Shown here: positions 52,978 through 62,341 of the stretch, piece by piece
How the letters are laid out: each line of letters opens with the position of its first letter
Position numbering within the stretch: position 1 is the first letter of the stretch
Assembly (NCBI GenBank): GCA_025201765.1
Contig: MU623421.1
Coordinates: 1-64,000 of the forward strand
Reading direction: 5' to 3'
Length of the DNA stretch: 64,000 nucleotides
DNA from: Daldinia sp. FL1419
Taxonomy: Eukaryota; Ascomycota; Sordariomycetes; Xylariales; Hypoxylaceae
The notes under the pieces: model-generated
The model's database searches: none
Told to the model about the DNA's origin: nothing
What the model saw: the letters and a program-made list of their open reading frames with translations, nothing else
Translations under genes and position numbers: made by a program

Positions 52978-55659
52978 TTATTGGTAAATTTGCCTCCGAC
53001 TATTGTCGGCGTAAATAATTTCTTGCTGGGCTGCCCTGGGCCGCTCAATGTAAGTGACATCTTCTTCTGGGTGGGGTGGTCTATCATAATAGCGTTCTAC
53101 CGGCTGGATGCTAAATTCGCGCCTGGGCAAATCACGTTCCGTCGGTCTTGCGCCGAACTCGCGAACGACCGTAGACGCCGCATCCCGTCTTACCTCGGGA
53201 TGAACGCTCGCAGCATATCGCCTAGATGGCACCTCAGGTCGTATAGCATCGATTCTGTTGTAATACGGCACAGCCTCCGGCGGTCGGACGCTCGTGGCTC
53301 TTGGTAAATAGTCCCTCGATATTTCTTCGGGAGCTCGTCCCGTTGGTGCTCCTCGGACTGAAATGAGCTCTTGGTTTGGCGCTCCCATAGGTTGCATAGA
53401 ATAGTCACGTTCCCTGTAGCTTCTGTAGTCGACTCCATAGTCTGGTTGCGTAATGACACGTCGAGGAGCATATGTAGGTGATGCACGTCGGTAAATGATT
53501 CCGTCCTCCTCGAAACTCTCCCCAGCCATGCGAGACGGAGCACGTAGCGGAACTCTTTCGTATACTAACTCACGCTCACCAGGTCTTGGGGGTGGTACGG
53601 CTGAAAGACGCGTAACAGCACTGGCACGAGGAGGGTCAAAATATTCGCGGCCATATTGGTCAACTAAGATACGAGGTGGGGGAGCAGGAGGTGCCATAGT
53701 AGGGGAGCGTCTCTCCACAATGACGGGTGAACGTGATCTAGCACGATCAGCATAAGGTCGTACACTCGTCCGTCCATCACGCTGATAAGTAGGAATATCC
53801 CGATAGGGAGGGTTTACAGAGTAACTCGCTGAGCGTAAAGGACGGGACTCCACAGCACCAAATGGGGCGGGATAGCCGTAAGGAGACTGAACCCGCTGGA
53901 TATACTGTACGATCGTCCCGTCCGGTCGTCGCTCTTCGTATACACCGCGATCCAATCTTTGACCCGCCGGGGCGACGGATTGGCGCACTTGTCTTGCATA
54001 TGGATCATCTAACCTCTCGAACCCATATGGAGGTCTCTCGGCCGGTACGTGCGTAGCAGGATATTGCTCGCGGTGTAACACAGATACCGGTCGTTCAATT
54101 CGAGGTTCATCGTATACTAATTCTTGCTCGTGTCTAGCATCGGATCGTATGCGCTTTTGAGGACGGACAAACTGAGGCACTGATAGAGGTGAAGGTGATC
54201 GAGGCTCGGGTTTGATGTAGGGAGATCCCGGGGCATCTGGTGCTCTCATTTCAGCCTTTCTCTTGTTCTTCTTTTTATTCTTCTTCTTGCTCCCTTTTTC
54301 TCCCTGTGGAGAGCTTTCCGGACTCGTAACCACACCATGCTCCTGTCTTAGAGCTGTTACTTGGGCCGGTGCGCCTGGTAGGATGCTAATATCCGGCTCA
54401 GGTATAGGGGGCCGTCTGGCTATCGCCAACGGCGAGACATGAGCAGGCTGGGGCGCAAAAGGCGAAAGGTCGTGAGCACGAACCACGGGTGAAGCTTGCT
54501 GTCTGAAGTGAGCACTAGGGAGCAACTGGTGAGGATTATGGATACGGCTGAAGTCAGCAGGCTGATCCGAATCTGTATTACCAGAGTTATCAGATCTACT
54601 AGCAGCACCGCTATCTGAACTGATGACCTGTGCATCTACCTGGCGAACACGGAGCGGGCGCGCCACCATATCTCCCTCACGACTATTTTTTGAGCTGTTA
54701 TAGACTGCATGGTTCTGCACAGAGGTGGCTAAGCCACCAACGCTTGGCTGGGGCTGGCGGGAACTACTCGCGGTTTGGATAGGCTGTGCGCTACGACTAG
54801 GATCCGTTTGATAGGACGACGCCGGTGTATGGACGGGCTGAGGAACAGTTTGCTTTTGCTGATGAGCATATGTGGCCTGTTGGGAGATGGTGGCCGGCGC
54901 ATCTCGCATCTGAATATCCGTGCGTCCTGGATTCTGGACTCGGGGCGAGGCACGAGAATCGGGGGTTTCAAGTGGGCTAGAATAGAAGGTATCGTCGTCG
55001 AAGGAGTCACTCGCATCGGAAACAGTGCCAGCATTAGGGGCATTGGAACTGGGTAGAGGAGCAGTAGCTTGTACGAGAGTTAGTGCCTTTGCCAAAATAT
55101 CAGAAAGATCTAAATCAACTGGCTGCTCAGCGGCAGGCTGAAGAGAAGCCTTAGCCTGAGCCTTTCGAGATTCAAACTCCTCCTTGAGCTCTTGCTCGAT
55201 TTTTAATCTTCGCAGTTGGAGCTCTGCCTTAGCGACAAGTCCGGGGTTCTGGTATGAAACGGAGTTCGTATCCGGCCTAGCAGAATTTAATGGTCTTGAA
55301 ACACCTGGAATAGATGCATTAGAAGCTGTCGATGCTACGGCGACAGCTGGCTGTTGCAAATTTGCCTTAAAAGATTGCATATTGTCCACCTGATAAGAAT
55401 TGTGATTAGATGCATTTTGCAAAGATTGGTTAGTTGAGGACGCGACGCGATCTTTCGCGAGCGTAGTAGATTGTTGAGGAGTGACCGGTTTAGCCACCTT
55501 GATACGAGGATGCTTTCCAGATACTATTGTATCTCGAAAGTTGATAACCTTCTGATATTCACTAATCTCATCGAGATCAGCAGGTGTCAGCGCGCCGTTC
55601 TGAGCGCCTGGTTGATAGCCTAAGGCTATGGGTTCCCCTGGGATACTGGCTTGAGCCAT
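52978..55659 (-). CDS. Large disordered protein, 893 residues, function unknown
   Basis: A single open frame. I start at MAQASIPGEP (55659) because the 29 residues before it are Lys-rich and unlike the rest. I recognise no named family. Seen: an N-terminal ordered-looking stretch with DLDEISEYQKVINFRDTI (about 29-46), a predicted charged helix at 142-174 (AELQLRRLKIEQELKEEF), a short hydrophobic segment near 182-198 (DLDLSDILAKALTL), a Lys-rich candidate nuclear signal at 458-469 (KKKNKKKNKRK), and a long C-terminal half rich in Arg, Pro, Tyr and Asp with repeated RSP, RPP and YxxR units. This composition fits nuclear RNA-related scaffold proteins, but that is only inference. Absence of stops over 2.7 kb and regular codon use make it a real gene. 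Confidence 0.85.
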   Translation of the reverse strand: MAQASIPGEPIALGYQPGAQNGALTPADLDEISEYQKVINFRDTIVSGKHPRIKVAKPVTPQQSTTLAKDRVASSTNQSLQNASNHNSYQVDNMQSFKANLQQPAVAVASTASNASIPGVSRPLNSARPDTNSVSYQNPGLVAKAELQLRRLKIEQELKEEFESRKAQAKASLQPAAEQPVDLDLSDILAKALTLVQATAPLPSSNAPNAGTVSDASDSFDDDTFYSSPLETPDSRASPRVQNPGRTDIQMRDAPATISQQATYAHQQKQTVPQPVHTPASSYQTDPSRSAQPIQTASSSRQPQPSVGGLATSVQNHAVYNSSKNSREGDMVARPLRVRQVDAQVISSDSGAASRSDNSGNTDSDQPADFSRIHNPHQLLPSAHFRQQASPVVRAHDLSPFAPQPAHVSPLAIARRPPIPEPDISILPGAPAQVTALRQEHGVVTSPESSPQGEKGSKKKNKKKNKRKAEMRAPDAPGSPYIKPEPRSPSPLSVPQFVRPQKRIRSDARHEQELVYDEPRIERPVSVLHREQYPATHVPAERPPYGFERLDDPYARQVRQSVAPAGQRLDRGVYEERRPDGTIVQYIQRVQSPYGYPAPFGAVESRPLRSASYSVNPPYRDIPTYQRDGRTSVRPYADRARSRSPVIVERRSPTMAPPAPPPRILVDQYGREYFDPPRASAVTRLSAVPPPRPGERELVYERVPLRAPSRMAGESFEEDGIIYRRASPTYAPRRVITQPDYGVDYRSYRERDYSMQPMGAPNQELISVRGAPTGRAPEEISRDYLPRATSVRPPEAVPYYNRIDAIRPEVPSRRYAASVHPEVRRDAASTVVREFGARPTERDLPRREFSIQPVERYYDRPPHPEEDVTYIERPRAAQQEIIYADNSRRQIYQ

Positions 55660-57443
55660 GATAATATATATTCTTTTTTTTCTTTTTTCCTTCTTGGTTG
55701 GAATCAACTTAGCAGAGAACCATCCATGGATCAAAGGTCCTAACACCCAGCGAAATTGACAATGTGGAAAAGTACGGGATTACTATATTGTGATGGAAGA
55801 CGAGTTATCACACGGAAGAGAAATCAGTTTGATAACTTCTTCGATGCCTTTTTGCATAAAAGTCGAAGAAGGGGAGAATGGAAGACGTGTCGCACGACGG
55901 GTCGAGCTCTAGTTAGTAGGATAGGAAACTTGAATGTTTTATTTTTTTTTTTTCGACCAAATGCATATATAGTAAAACCCTGCCATAACGAATTTACTTT
56001 ATAATGAATCCTTACGTTAGCGAATTAATTTTGCAATTTTTGGGTTTTTGTATGTAAAATAACAAATTTTTTTGTATAATGAAATTTGTTAATTTTGATG
56101 ATTAGTTATTATTTAATTTGTTGTATGTAATAGGGGGTATTTTAAAATTTTTGGGTAATTGGGTTGAATTTTAAGGAATTCCAAATGGTTAGATTAAATA
56201 AACTAATTTGATTGGGTTAATATAAGGTTTATAATATGAAAAATTGTACGAATTTTGGTATTTTATTAATTAAATTTAATATAGGCTTATATGATTTAGT
56301 GTAGGATAAGGGCGACGATAAGGTTGATAATATTATTTAAAATATTAAAATTAAAGGAATTTTATTAAATAAAACCTTATTAATATATTTAAATGGTATA
56401 AATAGTATTACCAAATTAATTTAAATTTTATAAAAACTTTAAATAAAAAGGCGAAAACAATTTATTAATTTTGTAAAATTAAAGAATAAATTTCAAAAAC
56501 CAAATAAATAACAATAAATATATATTATATATAAAAAAATAAATAAATTTTACTAATAAATATAAGTACTTATACAAGTATTTAATCTTAAGAGGGGTAA
56601 ACCTGGTTTATAACAAATCCCCGCTATAACAAATCCAATTCCATGCTCGAGTTAATTCGTTATGGCAGGGTTTTACTGTAGAACAATGCCGGAACTGCAC
56701 CGTGCATAGACCCACATGTACAGCTGAGAAGGTAGAGAAGGTACGTATGCTTCGTATCCATGTAACTTGGCAGATTCCCATTAGGTCCACCACCTCAATT
56801 CCACCTACATTAGGTATCTACCCTGGTACGTACCCGGGTACCGTCGTTGCCCGCCGATATCCATTAGAATGTGACACGGAAGCTTAGATAAGCAAGACCT
56901 CGGCAACGAGCCGCTAATGGCCAAGGGAAAACCAATACGTCAATCTATTGCGATTCTGGTTACTTCATCGCTTTCTCTCGCTAAGGATGCGTAAAGCAAG
57001 GCCAGTAGTAGTGTTATTAGTAGGACAACCTGTACGTTCCCTCTTGCCGGTGACTCAAAAGAAAGAGTATATTCGGCGATGTAGCATTTTTAGATGTTTC
57101 AATATCTTTAGTTAGGGGTAGTTAGTCGATATAGGAACGAGAATAATCAAGTATAAATGCCTAGGTTACCTATATATATATAAATACCTTTTTTTTAATC
57201 GTGTTTGACGAGTTTTGACTATAATGATTCTTCAACTCTCCCTAGATTACTCTTCCAAGCTCCCCCCTCTCACTCGCTTAAACGGGACCAACGTCTAACA
57301 ACTGAAGCCTCTTAATTTCTAAGCTACATCATAAAATTCACACGTACAATAATTCGAAAAGGAGAAACTTTTATATAACTAGCTCTATTGCATTCTTACC
57401 TCATTCTTTAACTAATTACCTTACATTAAAACATACGCCAAGT
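55660..57443. other. Spacer containing a decayed transposon
   Basis: The first 300 bp should be the leader and promoter of the disordered-protein gene. Next comes the 709-bp inverted-repeat element at 55970-56678. The segment 56680-57443 has ordinary composition with TA-rich patches (about 57165-57185) and probably holds the promoter of the nucleotidase gene starting at 57444. Confidence 0.6.
55970..56678. mobile_element. RIP-scarred Tc1/pogo-type inverted-repeat element
   Basis: A 709-bp element flanked by TA on both sides (55968-55969 and 56679-56680), as expected for TA target duplication. The left end TAGTAAAACCCTGCCATAA and the right end match as inverted repeats for 24 bp, differing only at the outermost base (T on the left, C complement on the right), which is what a CpA to TpA change gives. 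Ends of the form CAGTA...CATAACGAAT resemble fungal pogo/Fot1-like elements. The interior is extremely AT-rich with no coding capacity left. At 709 bp it is either a MITE-like derivative or an internally deleted copy. Two further TATAACAAAT copies lie just inside the right end. Confidence 0.8.
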
Positions 57444-58335
57444 ATGGGATCAAAATCGACGGAGCCCAACGAGGCGAATGGCTCCAGACCCGTATTATTC
57501 TTGTGAGATTATACCACACCAGTTAAATCCGTAACCAGAAGCTAATGGGTTCTGTAGCGACATTGACAATTGTCTCTACCCCAGAAGTATGTCCATCTCA
57601 CCATTAAACCGCAAGGAGGGATTTATTCCTTACTAACGACCGATTTAGGCGCCAAGGTCCACGACTTGATGGCAGACTTAATAGACAAATACTTTGCAAC
57701 GCATCTAGGTCTGCCGGAAGAAGAAGCCGTCAAGCTACACCAGGAGTACTACAAGAACTACGGCCTTGCTATCGAAGGTCTGGTACGACACCACCAGATT
57801 GATCCCCTGGACTACAACGCCAAGGTCGATGACGCCTTACCCCTCGAAGACATCATCAAGCCGAACCCGCAGCTGCGGAAACTGCTCGAAGACATCGATA
57901 AGTCCAAGGTGAAATTGTGGCTTCTGACCAATGCCTATGTTACACATGGTCGGAGAGTCGTCCGGCTTCTAGGAGTAGAGGACCAGTTCGAGGGCCTCAC
58001 GTACTGTGACTACTCTAAAATTCCTATCATCTGCAAACCTCACAAGGACATGTTTGCCAAGGCGATGAAGGAAGCCGGCGTAGAAAAAGTTGAGGATTGT
58101 TATTTCGTCGGTAAGTACATCTTCAACACCAATCATTTGTCTGGCGATAGCTAATTTTATATACCTAGACGATTCCTTCCCCAATGCGCAAGGCGCGCAG
58201 GCACTAGGCTGGACATCAGTCCACCTCGTCGAGGAAGGACTACCGGTCCCGCCGGTACCAGCATCCAAATACCAGATTAGACATTTGGAAGAGCTGCGAG
58301 AATTGTTCCCCCAATTCTTCAAGTCGACGAACTAA
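57444..58335 (+). CDS. SDT1: Pyrimidine 5'-nucleotidase, HAD family (SDT1-like)
   Basis: HAD-type phosphatase expected to dephosphorylate UMP/CMP-like nucleotides, as the yeast Sdt1/Phm8 relatives do. Four exons, 57444-57502, 57558-57586, 57649-58110 and 58169-58335, give 238 residues. Exon 2 is only 29 nt and supplies the catalytic motif: joined sequence FFDIDNCLY with Asp21 and Asp23. Then LLTNAY (motif II, Thr123), CKPHKDMF (motif III, Lys159) and VDDS (motif IV, Asp184-Asp185), the last completed by the third intron's junction. A start at 57570 would be inside intron 2 and would lack the nucleophile, so it is rejected. Convergent with MED21, 211 bp apart. The precise substrate is inferred. 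Confidence 0.95.
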
Positions 58336-58546
58336 GCATTAATACGATTCGACATAGAACTCCGGGGTGGCATTAGGCATGGATCGAGGCGTTTTGGGTA
58401 CATAGAGTTCGACGTTATAGAAAGTTGTAGTTATAATCTAGTTTGGGCCCTGTCGGCCCCGTTGATAGACTACGAGAAATTTATAAGGACATCCAGAACG
58501 CCTGACCGGGGTATCAATATTCTACCGCTTTGATCCATATTAACGT

Positions 58547-59087
58547 TTACGGGCGTCTGATGCTGCGAATAACCGCGTCTAGTTTCGCCATCGTATCCTC
58601 CTTCTCCTTGATTGCTTCCTGTCGCTGAGCCTCGGCAACCTTCAGCTCCTCCTCTAATTCCTTGATATTGCGCTCTTGGTCCTGTTCGCTATTGTCGAGG
58701 CCGGGAAGGAGGGAAATAAGGAGCTCGATCTGTTGCTCTTTCGTAATAAGATCCTGAGCAAGCTCGACTTGTGCCGCCTTGAAAATGTCCTCGGGGTGAG
58801 GGTCGACTGTTTAAATGCGACAGGTTAGTATATATTTGACCAAGAGTATTAACTAGCTCTTGGGTTGGCCTACCCTCTTCTTGACCTGGCTCCTGCTTCA
58901 CATCCCTGATTTGGTCGTTGGGGCCTAGGATCTCGAGATTATGATGCCGGTTGATGTAGTGGATGCATGCGACGAATTGCTGAGCTAGCTATATCCCCGG
59001 AGATCAGCTATCGTTGAATGCGGTCAATCTATCCGAAGTACTAACCTGATCAACGGCGTCCTGCAATTGGGTTAGTCTGTCCCCCAT
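58547..59087 (-). CDS. MED21: Mediator complex subunit 21
   Basis: Subunit of the Mediator middle module (Srb7 in yeast), linking activators to RNA polymerase II in the nucleus. Three exons, 59046-59087, 58874-58988 and 58547-58806, give 138 residues, the usual size. N-terminus MGDRLTQLQDAVDQ followed after intron 1 by LAQQFVACIHYINRHH is the family signature. The C-terminal half (from about residue 55) is a long charged helix with KELEEELKVAEAQ and QEAIKEKEDTMAKL, matching the coiled coil that pairs with MED7. Introns are 57 and 67 nt. Divergent from RRG7 (421 bp) and convergent with the nucleotidase. Confidence 0.96.
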
Positions 59088-59508
59088 GATGGCATGTCCA
59101 TGGACTCAATGTATAGTGTAATGTGTTGTGCTGGTTTGCGGTTCGGAGCTCGAGCGCGAGCGCATTTCGTTGAATCAGTAAGGTACGGAATTACATCCAC
59201 GTACAGGGATAAGGTACCTTCTAAATACTACCTACCTACCTATGTACCTACCTCCTACCTAATGGTGGGGCGCGTACGGTGGGCGACGGGTTACAATGCA
59301 TGTGCTACATGTGCCTATGTACCTATGTACGAAGAAATATTTATCGATAAGGCGATAAGGTAGGTAGTATCCAAATATTTCCCTGGGGCATCTCAACAAT
59401 CAATCCATACTAACCTTAAGAACTCCCCCTCACTCATCGCCTCTCTCAACTAAATAAATCTTGGTATGGTATTCTAGTACCGACCAAGATCCTTCAGCTA
59501 GAAATGGA
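59088..59508. promoter_or_regulatory. Divergent spacer between MED21 and RRG7
   Basis: This 421-bp gap should hold two promoters. It contains TACCTACCTA motifs near 59228-59260 and a CTC-rich stretch near 59420-59450. No gene is seen. Confidence 0.55.
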
Positions 59509-60279
59509 ATGAGGACAATCATAACCCACCGTCTGGGATGGCGCCAGCGGTTCTCAACCACTCCGCTCTTCAAAACCGTCTCCTACAAACACCCATTCGC
59601 CCATCATGGACGCTTCTTCTCAGACTCGAGCCGCCCTCTAATCTACCCGGATCCTATAAATAGCGAGCATTATGACCTGGCTTCGTATGCCGCCTATGCC
59701 GCCCGCACGGGTCTAGACGTCAAGTCCAAGGTGTACGTCGGCACTCAATACGAGTATACCGTAGCCGACTCGCTGCGCACCCTCGGCTTCGACCTGAAGC
59801 GCGTGGGTGGGCGCTCCGACTGCGGTATCGACCTACTAGGAACGTGGCGTGTACCCTACTATTCCGTCTCCGATCACAGTCTTCGTGTCATCGTGCAGTG
59901 CAAGGCTAGCGCAAAGATCGGCCCGCATCACATCCGCGAGCTCGAGGGCGCCTTTGTGGGTGCGCCTCCCGGATGGCGCAACGGTCCCGGGCTTCTAGCT
60001 TTCCTAGTATCGCAGCGGCCAGCTACTAAGGGTGTCCGCGACGCTATGGCTGGCAGCAGCTGGCCTATGGGTTATGCCCTATGCTCGCAGGACGGCAAGT
60101 TGGAGCAGATACTGTGGAATGGCAAGGCCGAACAAGAAGAACTAGAGGGCATAGGTGTTAGCGTCGGATTCTCTGATGACACTACCGGAGAAGTTGAGAA
60201 GCGGCTGGTTTTGACCTGGAAGGGTACGCCGTACTCTCTTGGGCCAGCTTCTAACGAGAGCGTCTCTGCGGGTCTTTAG
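59509..60279 (+). CDS. RRG7: RRG7-like mitochondrial protein (DUF2034)
   Basis: A 256-residue protein like yeast Rrg7, required for respiratory growth; the family has a restriction-endonuclease-like fold and acts in mitochondria. I start at the first ATG in frame, 59509; the open frame continues upstream only without ATG. The N-terminus (MRTIITHRLGWRQRFSTT) is basic and amphipathic, as in a mitochondrial presequence. Core: YEYTVADSLRTLGFDL (Glu82), GRSDCGIDLLGTW (Asp108) and VIVQCKAS (Gln130, Lys132), giving the E...D...QxK pattern of Mrr-type nucleases, so the catalytic residues seem intact. Whether it cuts DNA is not established. Single exon; convergent with the gene at 60601. Confidence 0.9.
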   Translation: MRTIITHRLGWRQRFSTTPLFKTVSYKHPFAHHGRFFSDSSRPLIYPDPINSEHYDLASYAAYAARTGLDVKSKVYVGTQYEYTVADSLRTLGFDLKRVGGRSDCGIDLLGTWRVPYYSVSDHSLRVIVQCKASAKIGPHHIRELEGAFVGAPPGWRNGPGLLAFLVSQRPATKGVRDAMAGSSWPMGYALCSQDGKLEQILWNGKAEQEELEGIGVSVGFSDDTTGEVEKRLVLTWKGTPYSLGPASNESVSAGL

Positions 60280-60600
60280 ATGTGTCGGACACTTAGGGAA
60301 TTGCAACGTTCCAAGTATATAGTTTATAGTTCCATATATCATTAACTACAATGGTCAATACTATCGCCTCACATAATCTTCGAGACGCTATATTGACAAG
60401 GTTTCTCCTATCCTACATACCTGTTAAAATCAAGGCCAAATCGAAGCCAGTAGTACTCAACTATAAGAACGACCCACAAATCACTCTCCTCATCTGTCAC
60501 CCCCTATTCGCCATAGATAGACGTAGAAGCGCTCCTTGCAAAACACGTCGGGATAGGGCTATCCAAACCGGCCCGAACAGGGAACCATCCCCATCCCGAC
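60280..60600. other. Convergent 3' spacer
   Basis: This 321-bp stretch lies between two stop codons and should hold both 3' ends. An open frame at 60351-60617 overlaps the end of the minus-strand gene and has no recognisable feature. Confidence 0.5.
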
Positions 60601-61137
60601 TCAATCTTCCCAAATAGCCACCTTCGCCCGCTCCGCCTCCTCCTGTCTCCTCTTCTCCGCCTCCCTCTCTTCCTCCCGTCTCTTCTTCTCCTTCTCCCTA
60701 ACCGCCCTATCATACGCTCTCTGCTCCTCCGTTGCCCTCGGTGCCTTGACGCCTAGGGCACTAGCAATCATACGTCTAGCCACCGCATCCGTCTTCTCCG
60801 GTCTGCGACTTTCTCCTGCGCTTTCGCTCCCGCTGCCGGATGTTACGCCGGGAATGGATTGCCAAGGAGGCGTCCCCGAGCTGTAGGAGGGCGAGCTAGG
60901 CGTCGGAGGGGGTGCTGCGAAGCCCGATCCATCGACTTTGGGGTCGGTGGAGGGGGAGAGGGGAGAGGCGACGGGGAGGGGAGATTGGGATTGGGAGGGG
61001 GTTTCGCTGTCTGATGCTACGTCTTCGTCTTCCCAGGAGTCGGCCACGGGAGCCGCTTTCTTGCCCTTGGATTTGGCTTTGGGGGCTGTGGCTTTGGGGG
61101 GGTTGAGGGATAGATCTGACATTGCTTTTGTAGCCAT
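60601..61137 (-). CDS. Conserved fungal hypothetical protein, 178 residues
   Basis: Single exon. An acidic Trp-containing motif (SWEDEDVASDSE, about 34-45) and a Pro/Ser-rich linker are followed by a short conserved block TDAVARRMIASALGVKAPRA and a highly charged helix rich in Glu, Lys and Arg that ends VAIWED. I recall similar small fungal proteins with the same order (SWEDE, RMIA.ALG, charged helix, W-D end), but no function. A second in-frame Met (MSDLSLNPP, residue 6) could be the true start. The charged helix resembles a coiled coil or a nucleic-acid-associated helix. Convergent with RRG7. Confidence 0.8.
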   Translation of the reverse strand: MATKAMSDLSLNPPKATAPKAKSKGKKAAPVADSWEDEDVASDSETPSQSQSPLPVASPLSPSTDPKVDGSGFAAPPPTPSSPSYSSGTPPWQSIPGVTSGSGSESAGESRRPEKTDAVARRMIASALGVKAPRATEEQRAYDRAVREKEKKRREEEREAEKRRQEEAERAKVAIWED

Positions 61138-62341
61138 GGTGGGTGGGAATACTAGTTATTCAAGTAGCTCGGTCTTGGTTATGGTAGTATTCACAAAGCT
61201 CGCTGGGCTGTGACGGGGTATATTTTGATAAGAACACCCAATGACTACCACGAGCTAATAAAACGAGGTGTAGCAGACCCAACCACCGACGTTGCAGTAA
61301 TGTTAAAGCGAAGGTTACGTGATAAGAGGTATACAACACCACACAACTGGTACCACACAAAGAGAGCCGAAGATGTAAAGGGTGTGCGTGTGATCTTCCC
61401 GGGAAGTTCGATCGAGGGTAGCAATTGTAGATTACCTCACAGCAGGAAGGTTGGACTGACGTATGTACAACGGGCAAGATAATGCTGGATAATGCAAGTT
61501 CTGGCCCTGTTTGTGAGACGAAAGGCTCGGGAACCTGAACCCAGACCATCGAAGAGGTGGGGCTAGAAGCCTGGTTGATCCACTTTCCCCACAAACTGGC
61601 AAACCCAAATGTGGCACGGACCATAGCGCATAGATCATCCGTGCGTTGTTCTACTTTTCCAGAAGGCACATGTTTTTTTACGGCTTGTGAAACTACATGT
61701 TGCCTTTGTTTGTAATGCCTCGTGATTTTTTGTTATTAGGTACCTATTTAAGATTTAATACTTATTATACATTATATCGTAAAGTATATAGGGGGAATGA
61801 GTTAGGGTGATTATAGTTAAGAGATTATCCTAAAAATCAGCCGTTCCTATATGTATTTATTGGATAGGTCTATATACCTAGGTAGGTAGGAAACAATATG
61901 AAAATGGAGTTCAGGCATCAGTAATGTAACTATGGGGTGGTTTATAAGATTGAGGATGTAAAGTTGGTAGGTGCTATCGTATTATTCTTATGTGTCGATA
62001 TAAATAACTAAGGTTAGGTTAGGTCTGTAAAGTTGTATTAGTAAAGCCGAGATCGTGAGTCTATCTGGAATTTGAAGTCAAATTATAGGAATAACTAACT
62101 TTCAAGTTAGCTTGTATACGGGCAAAGTAGCTACTTATGATAAGATAGTGCCGTGTTCTATATGAAACAAGAGGGCAACTCAATGTCGTAACAGAGTGGC
62201 AGAAGACGGAACAACAGAGTCCATGGATATTACAATATCCCCGAAGCAGTTGGAGTATCCCGGCAAGCGTTCCCGCGTCGGGATATCACGCGCATCACGG
62301 ACCACACAGGCGCAACCGAATAAGCATTTTATATAGGTAAT
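61138..62341. other. Spacer between the hypothetical gene and QTRT1
   Basis: The part next to 61137 is the presumed promoter of the hypothetical gene. From about 61160 to 61680 several frames are open on both strands, unusual for the spacers here, but no family is recognised. From 61680 to 62341 the DNA is AT-rich and should include the 3' end region of QTRT1. Confidence 0.5.

Noticed and set aside
57570..58154. Start of the nucleotidase at 57570
   Set aside because: That start lies in intron 2; it lacks the DxD nucleophile and the end reads into intron 3. The four-exon model restores all HAD motifs.
59461..59508. Upstream extension of the RRG7-like protein
   Set aside because: The frame there begins with TTG; the first ATG at 59509 gives a good presequence.
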